Shown here: one piece after another, positions 38,901 through 46,516 of the stretch | Position numbering within the stretch: the stretch's first letter is position 1 | Layout: every line of letters begins with the position of its first letter | From: SZUA-38 sp965212525 | GTDB lineage: Bacteria; Pseudomonadota; Gammaproteobacteria; Xanthomonadales; SZUA-38 | DNA: 64,000 nt | Assembly (NCBI GenBank): GCA_965212525.1 | Contig: CBDBVC010000036.1 | Location: forward strand, 1-64,000 | Direction of reading: 5' to 3' | Notes under the pieces: generated by a model | What the model was told of the DNA's origin: nothing | Seen by the model: the letters and a program-made list of their open reading frames with translations, nothing else | Database searches by the model: none | Translations under genes and position numbers: made by a program

Positions 38901-41900
38901 TGGCAGATTGGCCTGTTAACCCAAAGCATGGTGACGTCGAACCGTGCATCAAACTGTACTGGTGTTTGCAACATCACAAGGCAGGTGAATTTTGAGTACG
39001 ACCTTGAGGGCGTGCTTGAAACAGAAATCCTGGAAGAGGGCGCCGGTGGCGTGCTTGAACTGGTGACAGATTACACCATCGATTCGTTCGGCAACCGTAC
39101 CGGTGTCACGGTCAGGAATGGTGCCGATACAGAATCCTTTAGGCAGGCCTCAATCGTGTTCGACAGCACGCACCACCGTTTCGTGGATGAACAAATGAAC
39201 GCGTACGGCCAGGTGGTTTCCGAAGTGACGACGCGTGACAAATACGGTAATCCAACACAGGTCATCGATCTGCTAGGCAATACCTCCACACTGACCTACG
39301 ACCCGATGGGTCGACCGCAGTCACAATCCCACCCGAGCGGGGTGTGGAGTCACGTCGCCTACATTGATCAGAATGGCGCCACGCCCAGCAGCGATTGCCC
39401 GGCGGGCACCTCGGCCTATGTGGTGAACCAGTCGGGCGGCTCATCTGAACAAATCAGCTGTCTGGATGTCTTGGGCCGTGTGACGCGAAGCGTGAGCATC
39501 GGATTTGATGGCACGCCCATCTATCAGGACGTCACCTACGATGCTCTGGGACGTACCGTTGCCAGCAGTCAGCCCTATTTCCAGACCGATGTTCCTGTCT
39601 GGAGTTTCGCCGTTTATGACGCCTATTCAAGAACGGCGCACAGCCTCAATGCCGATGATGCGCTCACTAGTCATCAGTACGACGGCTTGGTAACAAGCAC
39701 CCTAAGTCCAAGAGTGTTTGAAGGACAATCGCTGAAACGAACCGAAACCCGTAACATCCTGGGTGAACTGATCCAGGTGACCGACAACGACAAGAGTAAT
39801 CCAGCACACCTATATCAGTCCGATACTTACTACCAGTACAACGCGGTGGGTGAACTCACTGAGGTGACCGATGCACTGGGTAATGTCCAGACGATGGGCT
39901 ACAACCTCAGAGGCCATAAAACTTATATGGATGATCCAGATATGGGCGAGTGGGTTTATGGCTACGATGCCCTGGGTCAGCTCAAAGATCAGGAGTCGTT
40001 GAGTGAGAATCAACAGATCACATTTGGGTATGATCTGTTAGGTCGCATCACTGACCGGACTGATCAGAACGGTGCAATAACGGAAAGTGAATCATCCTGG
40101 ACCTATAACAATTGTCTGTTGAACGAAACTACGTGCTTGTCTGTCAATAACTTCACAGTTGAGTCAACCGGACAGCTGGCATTGGAAACCATGTCGGATA
40201 AGGTGGATCTGAATATTCACTTGTTTGAACGTCTGTACGCATACGATCTGTATGGCAGAGCCAGTCAGGTCGATACCCACATCAGGCGTTCCACGATTGC
40301 GCCTCAGGAAACCTATACGCAACGGTTTACCTATGATGAGCACAGCCGACCATTCCAGAGTTTCGATGCCGCAGGTGATCCGGGGCAGTACTATGGCTTG
40401 CGTTACCACTACAACAGCCACGGCTACCTGTCTGAAATCAGGGACTCAGCTCAGACATCAAGCCACCCGACAGGCAGAACCTACGCGACCATCGGCAATC
40501 TGACTTCGCGAGGCCAACTCGACAACATGACAATGGGTAATCTCGTTACCACCAGCCAAAGTTATGATGTGTTGGGGCGAGTCGACAGAATCATGACATC
40601 TTCAGCCCTGGGCGTGAATGGTATTCAGGATCTGAGCTACGGCTATGACATCATCGGCAACCTGTCCTTCCGAGAAGATCACAATGCCAACAAGTACGAG
40701 AATTTCTACTACGATGCTCTAAATCGTCTGAATCGGGTCGATTTGAGCCAGAATGGTAACTCTGCGAGCACCTTTGAGACCTTGGGATATAACAAGGGTG
40801 GCAATCTGGAATGCCGTAAATCCAGCGCCGCAACGAGTGACTGCCTGACAGGGGTAACGAACAACTACACCTACGGGCAAAATGGTGCCGGAGCGCATGC
40901 CGCCTCCAGCTACACGCCCACAGGCCAGTCGGAGATCAGCTATGGCTATGACAGCAAGGGCAACATGATCTCGAAAACGGGTAATGGAAACAGTCTGAGC
41001 ATCAACTACAGTGAGTTTAACAAACCCGAAGTGATCACGGAACTGACCAACACAACCGAATTTTTCTACGACAGCAACCGCAGCCGATACTATCGACGGG
41101 ATTGGCTCAATGGTAACGTCAGCAAAGAAACGCTGTATGTGGGCAATGTGGAGATCATTACAGAAAACGGCCAGACCGAATACCGACGAAACATCGCAGG
41201 CGTGGCCATCGTCACGCTGAGAGCCAATGGTGATGAAATCGTAAGATTCACCCATCGGGATCATCTGGGCAGTGTAGAGAAGGTGACGGATGAAAACGGT
41301 TATGTCGTGGATTCATACAGCTTCGATGCTTTCGGTCTGCGCCGCAACCCGAATGACTGGGCGGATACCGATTACACGCCATCAGCAGGGCAATTGGACC
41401 TGACCCAATACGGCTTCACAGATCACGAGCATATCGACTCATTCGGAATTATTCATATGAATGGTCGGATTTACGATCCCGAGCTGGGGCGGATGATGCA
41501 GGCGGATCCGTTTGTGCAGGCGCCGCTGTACTCACAGAGCTTCAATCGGTTCAGTTATGTGTTCAACAATCCGCTAACGTATAGTGATCCGAGTGGATAC
41601 ATGTGTGAAGGAGCAAACATTCCTGGTGAATCAAATTGCTCATCTGCAACACCAGGGCGGTTTGGGCCTAATAATGATCCCTTCATCAGGAATGGATCGG
41701 ACATTGTAATTAATGAAGAAATTAGAGGAAGAGTTGGGTTGAGTTATGGTGTGGATGGATCAGATCTTTTGAATGGAAATCAACCCATTGATCTAAGTCA
41801 TTTATCTCAGAGTAATTATAGTCGAATCCTATTCAATGTTGGTACAGATCAGTTTACAAGGTCTTCACCGCAAATCTTCGATGATAATAGTAGTCAAATA

Positions 41901-42569
41901 TCAACGATTGAATCGATTAATTCAATTCTAACGAATTACCTTAAGATTGAATCACAAGTTTCATCAAACCTTAGATGGCATAGAGGTGGAGGTACCACAT
42001 TTAGAACTCATCTAGGACAGGTTGCTACAGCACCAGCTGCAGATGGCGGAGTATTTGGCCGTTCTGGGGATGTTAAAATCCCAGAATGGGTTTGGGAGAT
42101 CACAAAAGGTGCGGGTAAACGATTATTGGGGATATTAGCGTTTTCACTTGCACCAAGTGAATTAGGTGCAGACTCATCAATTCATACATTTTTCCATGGG
42201 ACTGATTTTGAATCAGGAGTTGAGTTGTTGAATGGTGCCCCATTGTCTGTAGATCTTGCTACTGATCTGAAATTTAAAAGAGATGGAGCAACAGAAGTCG
42301 GTTTCTACTTAACAGACGATTATTATGTGGCTGTTTTCTTTGCCAATAGAAGGAACGATCCAGCTGTTTTATTAGTTACAATGTCTGGGTCGGCGTATCT
42401 CGAGCTTCAAGCTGCAGGGGCAGTGCTACAGCCAATTCCACGTGGAGTTAATAAGGGGAGTTTCCCAGGTAAGGAGTTTGTAATTCCTGCTAGCGCGTTC
42501 CCGCTATTCGATTCATTGCGTGCAAGTGGTAAAATTACCATTCAACCAGCACCTATACCGGAAGATTAA
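29940..42569 (+). CDS. Giant secreted SpvB/VCBS/RHS polymorphic toxin with ART-like C-terminal tip
   Basis: A 4,209-residue protein with a Sec signal peptide (VVVSGNAWGQ). In order: a first WW/GxGW module (residues about 175-420: GQWWNPAKEGHGWDVYW to GEPVWVKGE); a fibronectin-like unit (550-655); leucine-rich repeats (660-990); a second WW/GxGW module (about 1420-1640: GEWWDEDRSGTGWSFYW to GEPAWVRGQ). Then an SpvB domain from about 1887 (GSLAGQFSVSASGAATYSVPI) and VCBS/FG-GAP repeats (2230-2650: DFDGSGRQDLVY, DYDANGFQDIIY, DANADGYPDLVY, DINADGLSDLLY). Next, a TcdB-like middle, YD repeats (3000-3750) and the RHS core (3770-3886: GSVEKVTDENG, YDPELGRMMQADPF, NNPLTYSDPSGY). The last 323 residues are AT-rich, unrelated to RHS, and end in an ADP-ribosyltransferase-like stretch (FFHGTDFESGVELL, GFYLTDDYYVAVFFA, GKEFVIPASAF). 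The start follows GGAAAACAGC; ATG at 29928 is possible. Confidence 0.9.
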   Translation: MKSTLIRLVSLISLAVVVSGNAWGQGFMVPVGSSGGSSKPPANDGKPGSLGGSGSAGFAQMRINSTDGRFTLRFKRDEGVRYKIVEVTSDRTRKEYQAFGRDEVSFFKPRNGRYQYMLEACRAGNNIGLPGSPAPLSCATEGSAATVSIGLSSNLGRGTCNPGDSCGGVDQLQPGQWWNPAKEGHGWDVYWVNDLNGNNNSSNPYELYVLWYTYREEQNVEKGAPKWHPAWLIGKLQEQGGNYTGDLHYCQKINNVVDCETSNSDAGDLTVTFAASNTSATFAWNLDNVKFPGFPSSGTDSVEFFGESLPSTEPGPYSHFNGIWNNRINGTALNPDFNFSEFMREDYWSTVFSFYDNAGEPVWVKGELSGPSISPGLKFGVTQYVTEGYSPAWNKPGTYTLSNYQVSSGGFFRQFFDVDDGDIYSALFLPSSRPGTLNLGSYSTFLPLEKQTGASAIWFDVNGDPTVTHCSTYVHGSCALNLGWSLDNDATASVYDNGVITTLVTLTTETTQDHVYSPPVDDKSHHFTLHAGTGSSNNLLAQSATIRISNDVISPTLTSFTVVEGTNAGGQGTAAPGQFGIDWAWSGEGTTWFDVEYKYGPNGQWTAVSTINVFQADSSYYLVDIPVLNADLHYYRIKACNATECTVWSETGGMLLSTTSLTVREVAETQVGDTQFAACLLDPNLDPDNTPASAVTSLGCIDYPGITDLTGLNYFRNLQSLWLYKMNLTNVQELGCQDGSPIVTCFRFLDMLTIDESTIPNLAGIGNLENLTHLTFTSSTIGSLQDIQSPLLDDLIEIRLQNTNVSNYGDFSPLPVLRNLIMDYSNIWNLDSISSNSLEYLNLGFTNLTDISGLSNGSSSNVPALDSLLMSPVGNLDLDPLLYQTSLTTLGLFDNLNRHYDYLDPLNSLTFINVGNKAKDLTFVENKTDLGFLSVSGDFEGQNAFENLSALINPGTGFSNIGTLWLSGTAENVDISPLVQVINAHVNAPALSFSFNVEGVLCSQQDDLVNAFAAKSVTYTYDPTKCNGSGNGIQSVTNARFEWVDEEEGQFRLIWSYPESDFNTETGRPFDFRVFHGVPDNNPGGLLGHAPVPEDAPWQENWHTTTVLDKDEIFGDIFEVKACNYVTGPLTCSPAFVVQLVDSGVEYMPIPNWNFKTNGGSDCPYTDTATHSWPIDNNEQPVEFHDLDETDCELVTNLNDPTRESRTLVWDDLQSFHEDVDYYQIEEKRYSYRDTSPLAGPTTYYYSDKPSLEFERSKEQMYRFRIRSCNRNRDSQTGDVCSEFSKAIVYNLFNPGFSMLDKPINEGWFVDGNGHKQLTWSVEASDYQDHKKSPDYFVITGPGNYLDTIITHNWRSSWQTNEPALTEGTYDIFFCQNTGGVTGGPGAPQLRGTYDYCGESVSVDTTSSSRQLSAPVRVANGAGGPGDLKPGEWWDEDRSGTGWSFYWASDLRYSSVHEQYGDTYDLIAVWFAYKKFDGDESWRPVWYYSQLKFEEESGTGDELYQGNLLYPQANGDHIEVGSLLINFSSQPDSDNQTVDISVKVNEDGGMFVDEVYNLEYFANSSNFSGLCTEDNEFDHFSGMWWKETADLFPDLETPTSTPFVMTDWIVGDFEALNIAMYDANGEPAWVRGQSALNGCGTKPGLQQTLTLSSVLEGFDPNENTTADFFDGGIISQDNYKEVGTITRTYQAGSYTSGTITGSIDISDAYCDGIPGCTAQTAERSGTLSFNVNNNGNLNKTASFHDIRFFVDGHIESTDQYDECSTNTAPENDFRCELKFTWFTDGDYTNKQVVYEYMGSAGSMSFIDLCSNSSAGYVASNDYTAYVEDGFQCDLMDNAAGDYQFFLQKQNMGTTPAFSTISVSPILTVNTNVMASNSTEPAPSPASMPSLDDGDPNVGSLAGQFSVSASGAATYSVPIYATAGTGGLTPTVTLNYNSAAGNGPMGVGWTIGGPSMISRCPQTIIHDGQTSAVIMDDTVDRLCMDGQRLIQVAGTGGYFGTSAQYRTEVDRYINVRWETSFGHAYLVAELPDGSISSYGRDAAAGSVIRADAGDEIFAWAQDAFIDTKGNFIRYEYEDFAGSDPDAIEFHLKRVKYTGHDRNRDFDADDANEFGTYAEILFNYQSEDREDHYTRYLGGIAFTQTRLLDSVQSWDGANILRHYNISYDTNGDGVGRSIVTQLQECADSTGPCYDATTFEWNKTQVVIDPAQASTVVDTQLPQFTTDGLRSMRVVDFDGSGRQDLVYADTLSGSGASLETIFGAVLSEVTDDVFTGFGSAFEIPPVIDRSLEFGTRWAVIDYDANGFQDIIYARDQKWHAIRWNHEGTDNTVEIINDIGTLPTDPANQPPQAPEFYSASDLQVLDANADGYPDLVYIATEGAGGFGRYISYHNGVPDAQGNYFGTPVEITLPAVGDPIGYEAIDSPLFEVGIDSLRSIEMNGDGAADLLTKRTLYFCPVDSPSCNNAPYVCGQNGVICHSAWYTHEADPQGGFNTAVMIAEGSECDRTALCTSTTLPIAKDDKLTLVDINADGLSDLLYEDATTAPLEWKYHLNVGLGVFGMEEDLGAINEGENIRFADIDGNGFLDLMYPSPGTVDDNRTWQIRYWKNDGYGTADPSHFKSGDINDEGDTSIFMDANGDGMTDHLFINRDPTATPAGITTTMTLGFNALAAPAIVFEPENVVTKITDGLGAEIIMGYKSMAQRSVYTRSTSASETDYCDDGLSANQQSRCEQTAIYDFIAPAYLVSEVTTSAPGMNSDADVINNSVSLLPYGDVSTLQYYYTGAKVQTGGRGSLGFEFISTFNPQNNLQSTRRFSQVFPTIGRTIETRQERLLDGAVVFPPPLADLPAQGDVIDPCLDGTGDSCAPPPPICPPDVTCGNQRSVTGNPPNRIILSVSENSWTYQGAVGGASTTVVPYLQASEQHSYNPDNPSTEKLSSVESTVGPVDIYSNPVFVTTVYKRPDPNNTSQDETLLTQFVDNHFDNNPNSGRWQIGLLTQSMVTSNRASNCTGVCNITRQVNFEYDLEGVLETEILEEGAGGVLELVTDYTIDSFGNRTGVTVRNGADTESFRQASIVFDSTHHRFVDEQMNAYGQVVSEVTTRDKYGNPTQVIDLLGNTSTLTYDPMGRPQSQSHPSGVWSHVAYIDQNGATPSSDCPAGTSAYVVNQSGGSSEQISCLDVLGRVTRSVSIGFDGTPIYQDVTYDALGRTVASSQPYFQTDVPVWSFAVYDAYSRTAHSLNADDALTSHQYDGLVTSTLSPRVFEGQSLKRTETRNILGELIQVTDNDKSNPAHLYQSDTYYQYNAVGELTEVTDALGNVQTMGYNLRGHKTYMDDPDMGEWVYGYDALGQLKDQESLSENQQITFGYDLLGRITDRTDQNGAITESESSWTYNNCLLNETTCLSVNNFTVESTGQLALETMSDKVDLNIHLFERLYAYDLYGRASQVDTHIRRSTIAPQETYTQRFTYDEHSRPFQSFDAAGDPGQYYGLRYHYNSHGYLSEIRDSAQTSSHPTGRTYATIGNLTSRGQLDNMTMGNLVTTSQSYDVLGRVDRIMTSSALGVNGIQDLSYGYDIIGNLSFREDHNANKYENFYYDALNRLNRVDLSQNGNSASTFETLGYNKGGNLECRKSSAATSDCLTGVTNNYTYGQNGAGAHAASSYTPTGQSEISYGYDSKGNMISKTGNGNSLSINYSEFNKPEVITELTNTTEFFYDSNRSRYYRRDWLNGNVSKETLYVGNVEIITENGQTEYRRNIAGVAIVTLRANGDEIVRFTHRDHLGSVEKVTDENGYVVDSYSFDAFGLRRNPNDWADTDYTPSAGQLDLTQYGFTDHEHIDSFGIIHMNGRIYDPELGRMMQADPFVQAPLYSQSFNRFSYVFNNPLTYSDPSGYMCEGANIPGESNCSSATPGRFGPNNDPFIRNGSDIVINEEIRGRVGLSYGVDGSDLLNGNQPIDLSHLSQSNYSRILFNVGTDQFTRSSPQIFDDNSSQISTIESINSILTNYLKIESQVSSNLRWHRGGGTTFRTHLGQVATAPAADGGVFGRSGDVKIPEWVWEITKGAGKRLLGILAFSLAPSELGADSSIHTFFHGTDFESGVELLNGAPLSVDLATDLKFKRDGATEVGFYLTDDYYVAVFFANRRNDPAVLLVTMSGSAYLELQAAGAVLQPIPRGVNKGSFPGKEFVIPASAFPLFDSLRASGKITIQPAPIPED

Positions 42570-42570
42570 A

Positions 42571-43032
42571 GTGAAGGCATTAAAAAAAGACGTCCATAAA
42601 TTTGTACGTGACCAAATTGGCTTTTTTTCCAACATGGACATGTTCAACCTGTCTGAACAAATGTCAGGTTTATGCCACCAGGCTCTAGTTTTTGGGGCAT
42701 CGAAAATATTGCTAAACAAAAACGATGATTACTGGTTATTCAGTAGTGACGAAAATTGGCTGCTTCAAGACCTTGTCGAAATAGACGAGGTTTTTAATTC
42801 TATTGGAGGTCATCCAAAATTAGGTCCAAATTCTCACTACGTTGAAGTTGTATTGGCATCATTCATTAACGAAATAATCATTTATCAAAAATATGAGTCC
42901 TCACTTGTTTTATATAACAATGGGATGTTAAAGCCAGCAACAGATGATCAGCTCCATTATGTAACATCTGAGCATAAAGAAATTATTTTAGATTCAGAAC
43001 TAGCATACATAGTTCCAAACATTGAAAATTGA
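42571..43032 (+). CDS. Candidate cognate immunity protein
   Basis: A GTG-initiated frame (VKALKKDVHKFVRDQIGFF) begins one base after the toxin stop and gives 153 residues. It is AT-rich like the toxin tip, lacks a signal peptide and has no family I recognise. GGAAG lies within the toxin's last codons, 6 bases before the GTG. The position and composition are those of an immunity gene in a polymorphic toxin system. The mechanism is unknown; a longer in-frame start inside the toxin gene is possible. Confidence 0.7.
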   Translation: MKALKKDVHKFVRDQIGFFSNMDMFNLSEQMSGLCHQALVFGASKILLNKNDDYWLFSSDENWLLQDLVEIDEVFNSIGGHPKLGPNSHYVEVVLASFINEIIIYQKYESSLVLYNNGMLKPATDDQLHYVTSEHKEIILDSELAYIVPNIEN

Positions 43033-43666
43033 TCTTAGCGATAGTAAATGCAGACACCCATTCAATTCGATACGTAAGCCATCTCACTAGAAGCATATAG
43101 CTCAAAATCTGCATTAATATGGACATCCGGAAAATTTGGCAGGCATGCTATCTCACCATAGGCATGAAGCTGAGTTGATGATTGCCTATGGAAAACTGTT
43201 GTTCTGACCGAAATCTGTGTATTTCAGTTATTTTCAGCAGCTTTGGCCGTATTTCAGGCAAGCGACTCCCCCCTATTCCGTGCTGATAAAGAGTAAAAAT
43301 GGGGCTTCTTTGCTTTGCAGTGTTATATCAGTCGATAGTCATCAGAACCACCGCTATACGGTGGACTGACTACGAACATTGGGGGCAGGCCATTAACTAA
43401 AAGCAATGACAATTACATGGATCGTGATTTTCAGGCAGCAATTGAAGCTGCCTTGGGAATAATAAACCTGGACACCCGTGAAACTCCCTATCCACGCCCA
43501 TGCATCCTGGTAATGTCATTGGTTTCACGAGTGAGAACAAGTTTTCTGTGGAAATGTTAGAAATCGACTGATTTCTAGTGTTTCAGCTACAAATTGATGA
43601 ATTCAAGACGAGCGGAATTCTCTGGGTGGTCCAGATTGAGATGTTGATTTGGTGGTGAAGGGTGTC
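43033..43666. other. Gene-free stretch
   Basis: About 630 bases with no supported gene. A 47-codon frame at 43417-43560 has no match or ribosome-binding site. RHS loci often keep orphan toxin tips here, but none is recognisable. Confidence 0.55.
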
Positions 43667-44623
43667 TTACGCCGTTTCAGTCGCCCGACGCCACAACCAA
43701 CGTTTTCCGAGTGCCTGACAGTAAGCCTGGATGGCTTCAATCGAGCCCTTGGCCTTTTCAAAGAAGTCCGGATTCGGCGTCATCTCCTTCATCCAATCCT
43801 TCGGCGTCTTGCCCAGTCTGTCCAGAATGGGTGGGTAGTCCTCTGGGATGGCACCGCGCTTGTCCAGTCTCACGACTCTACCGGTCCAGTCCAGCAGGTT
43901 GAGGTAGTCGGTCTGTTCGATGGGCAGTTGAGAATCCAGATCATCCAGTGGTCGTTTCTGCTGTGCAAAGGGCATCAGATTGTTGTCAGGTTCAGTCAAT
44001 CGTTTGTAGATGCTGGTGAACTCTGATTTCTCGGGTGTCTTCGCCATCTTTGCCCTGACGGGGTTCAGATCCACATAGGCCATACACTGGATGACGGCGG
44101 TTTCATCGAGCAGCGCCTGACACTTGAAGCGGCCCTCCCAGAAGCGGCCCTTGCATTTGTCTTCTTCATTGGCCTGTCGGGCGATCTTCTCATTGAGATA
44201 GCCCATGAACTTGCTGATATTGAACAGGTTATCTCGCCAGGACTCGATCTGGACCTCCACCTGAAGCCGTTCTGATTCTGACAGCTCACCACCGTCAAGG
44301 TAACTTGAGACTAGTTCATTCAAGGAGTAGAGCTGCCCCCAGCGTTCGGCAATCTCATGTACAGTCAATGCTAGGGCCTGATCGGCATTCACATGCAGGA
44401 TGACGTGATAGTGGTTACTCATCACGGCGTAGCCTGCCACATCGATGCAGAAGGCCTCAGAGAGCCTGAGAATGAGTGATTCAACCCACTCTCGTCGGTG
44501 CTCATAGTCTCGTTTCGTCATGCGGTCAAAGCCACAAAGATAACTCTGTCGAACACAACGCGACACGCAATGGTAGTAGGTGGTGGATTCCAGGCACACC
44601 TGGGTAGCACGGGGTAGGGTCAT
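43667..44623 (-). CDS. REP-associated tyrosine transposase (RAYT, IS200-like HUH fold)
   Basis: A 318-residue protein of the TnpA_REP/Y1 transposase family. The HUH metal motif is His71-Tyr72-His73 (VMSNHYHVILHV), preceded by TYYHCVSRC, and the catalytic Tyr region is IQCMAYVDLNPVRAKMA; FWEGRFKCQALLD is also typical. RAYTs mobilise short palindromic (REP) sequences by single-strand chemistry. The gene is intact. Its upstream flank is repeated near a decayed second copy at 45978-46236. Confidence 0.9.
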   Translation of the reverse strand: MTLPRATQVCLESTTYYHCVSRCVRQSYLCGFDRMTKRDYEHRREWVESLILRLSEAFCIDVAGYAVMSNHYHVILHVNADQALALTVHEIAERWGQLYSLNELVSSYLDGGELSESERLQVEVQIESWRDNLFNISKFMGYLNEKIARQANEEDKCKGRFWEGRFKCQALLDETAVIQCMAYVDLNPVRAKMAKTPEKSEFTSIYKRLTEPDNNLMPFAQQKRPLDDLDSQLPIEQTDYLNLLDWTGRVVRLDKRGAIPEDYPPILDRLGKTPKDWMKEMTPNPDFFEKAKGSIEAIQAYCQALGKRWLWRRATETA

Positions 44624-44700
44624 GACAAACTCCTTTTGTCGTTGATCGACCTTGATCGACCTTGATTGTCAATCTACGGGGGCTGTGTCAGATGTCAATT
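44621..44700. repeat. RAYT upstream flank, copy 1
   Basis: The block starts CATGACAAACTCCTTTTGTC, has TTGATCGACC twice in tandem plus a partial third copy, and ends GGGGGCTGTGTCAGATGTCAA. A second copy lies at 46237-46308. Its far end covers the last codons of the hydrolase (stop at 44688), so the element border and that gene's end coincide. Confidence 0.75.
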
Positions 44701-45779
44701 TTGTCAAGCACCCAGCTCAGGATGGTGTCAAAAAATTCATCAGATGGTCGCAAGGAGCCATCCTGATGTCTGACCGCCACGCCATGGTTGCCGCCTGGAA
44801 ATACTTTGGTGGTGAGGTTTGAGTTCCCGCTTAGTCCAAATGCAGCTTGGAACGCTACGATACTCGCTTCGACTGGAACAATCCGGTCTGCTCCACCAAA
44901 TACAGCCAGCATGGGCACTGTGACTTGTTGCAGTACCGGAACGGGATCGTATGCATTGTGCTCTGCGAAATACTGCAGACGTGGATGTTTGAGTAGCTTT
45001 TCCCGATTTCCCATCGGAGCGCCATTGAAGTGGTCTTTGAACCAGGGTTCTTCTTTAACTTTATCCCAGGCTGCTTGAGCCAGATGTTCATCTTCGCCGG
45101 TCGCCAGATACGTCCAGACCAGACGAATCACCTGATTGAATTGCTGTACCTGCTCAACGCTTGCACCCGTGGCTTCAAAGCGATTCGTCTTGTCGTAGAT
45201 GTTTTGCTCAAGCGGCGATACACCCGGGCCAGAGATTGAAACCACATATTGGATATGATCGGTTTGACTGGCAGCCAACGGTCCTACCCAGCCACCCTGA
45301 CTCCAGCCCAGTACGCCGATCTGGTTGTCATCGATTTCGCTTCTTTTCATCAGTAAATCAACCCAGGCCAACAGATCGGCCGCGGGTACATTCAGATCGG
45401 GTGCTTCAACGTAGCTGCCTTCCGAGTCGCCCACACCCCGTTTATCGAATACCAGAGCAGCCACACCACGAGATCTGAATCGCTCAGCCCAGGTACGATA
45501 GCCCCGATTCGTTCTTTTGCCGGGTTCGGAACCGTGAGTAAAAATGATGGCGGGATAGGGGGCTTGTCCCGCAGGTAGAAACAGTTCACCGACCAGTTCC
45601 AGATTGTCTTCTGTGGTCACTCGCAATGTCAGGTTTCGTGCCTCTGGGCCTGGGTGGCTTTGTCGAGGTGTGGCATCGTCATTTTTCAGGGCCACTGCAG
45701 TAGGCGCAATTACCTGAACCGAGATCACCAACAGCCCCATCAGTACAATGAACTTCTTGATTTGTTTAACGTTCACCAC
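44688..45779 (-). CDS. Exported alpha/beta hydrolase
   Basis: A 363-residue protein with a signal peptide or anchor (KKFIVLMGLLVISVQVIA). The hydrolase fold has the oxyanion region FTHGSEPG, nucleophile Ser160 in GWSQGG, a likely catalytic Asp in FGGADRIVP and His in FPGGNHGVA. It resembles the serine aminopeptidase/dienelactone hydrolase-like group; the substrate is unknown. It lies between an intact RAYT gene and a deleted RAYT copy, with its last five codons inside the repeat that borders the former. AGGAGG precedes the start. Confidence 0.85.
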   Translation of the reverse strand: MVNVKQIKKFIVLMGLLVISVQVIAPTAVALKNDDATPRQSHPGPEARNLTLRVTTEDNLELVGELFLPAGQAPYPAIIFTHGSEPGKRTNRGYRTWAERFRSRGVAALVFDKRGVGDSEGSYVEAPDLNVPAADLLAWVDLLMKRSEIDDNQIGVLGWSQGGWVGPLAASQTDHIQYVVSISGPGVSPLEQNIYDKTNRFEATGASVEQVQQFNQVIRLVWTYLATGEDEHLAQAAWDKVKEEPWFKDHFNGAPMGNREKLLKHPRLQYFAEHNAYDPVPVLQQVTVPMLAVFGGADRIVPVEASIVAFQAAFGLSGNSNLTTKVFPGGNHGVAVRHQDGSLRPSDEFFDTILSWVLDKIDI

Positions 45780-45977
45780 AAACCTCCTCTTGTTTCTCCA
45801 ACCACATCAGCTCTCGCGTTATCTTGCAAGTGAATGATTATTTGATGGCAACAAGCTCAAAAGCGTTTAGTTCAGATTCTAAACAAACATGAAGTCACAT
45901 CTGGTCACGCATATCGATATGGCAGCACGCAGGTTCAGGTCAATCCTGGCCACGAGCGCCGCTTGACGATGGTTTTG

Positions 45978-46236
45978 CTGCAGGCCTGTTTAGCTTCTCA
46001 TGAGTTTGTTCAGAGCGTTGGGCATACACGAAGAAATCTGGTTTCGACGTCATGCCTAGCAGCCCTTCATCGGAAGTGATTGCAAGACAGTCCAGTTTGA
46101 GTGAATGGTCCAGGTGTTGCGCCAGACTTATCAGGCCGTACCACACGACCGGTTAAGTCGAGCAGACCAGGTAGTCTATCTGGTGATGGTGCAGTGGGTG
46201 GCTTCCAACCAGACCCTGGAGGCATGGAGTCATCGT
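45978..46236 (-). pseudogene. Decayed, internally deleted copy of the RAYT transposase
   Basis: Two frames preserve pieces of the intact transposase at 43667: LLDLTGRVVRPDKSGA matches LLDWTGRVVRLDKRGA, and MTSKPDFFVYAQ matches MTPNPDFFEKAK. The first two thirds of the gene, including the HUH motif, are deleted. The upstream flank persists as the repeat at 46237. Confidence 0.8.
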
Positions 46237-46308
46237 CATGACAAACTCCTTTTGTCGTTGATCGTCCTTGATTGTGAATCATAGGGGGCTGTGTCAGGAT
46301 GTCAAATT
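46237..46308. repeat. RAYT upstream flank, copy 2
   Basis: This copy starts with the same CATGACAAACTCCTTTTGTC as 44621 and ends GGGGGCTGTGTCAGGATGTC. It lacks the tandem TTGATCGACC duplication of copy 1. Both copies point the same way and flank the hydrolase gene. Confidence 0.75.
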
Positions 46309-46516
46309 CAGGGTATCCTGCATCACCGTCACGCTCGTACCTGATACAGTTTTCAACATACCGTACACGTTTGTGTACGCACTCGTGTTTTCTCATATGT
46401 ACGTGTTCTCAATAAATCCGAAATGGTTAGGTGTGGAAACAAGCGACTAGTGTTTAGCATTTCCAATAACAAGTTTTGTTGTGGTAGGGATTCTCGTTAT
46501 GAACTCTGAAGCTTAT

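Noticed and set aside
44641..44669. Tandem TTGATCGACC copies as a possible CRISPR or iteron array
   Set aside because: Only two and a half copies, no spacers; part of the RAYT flank.
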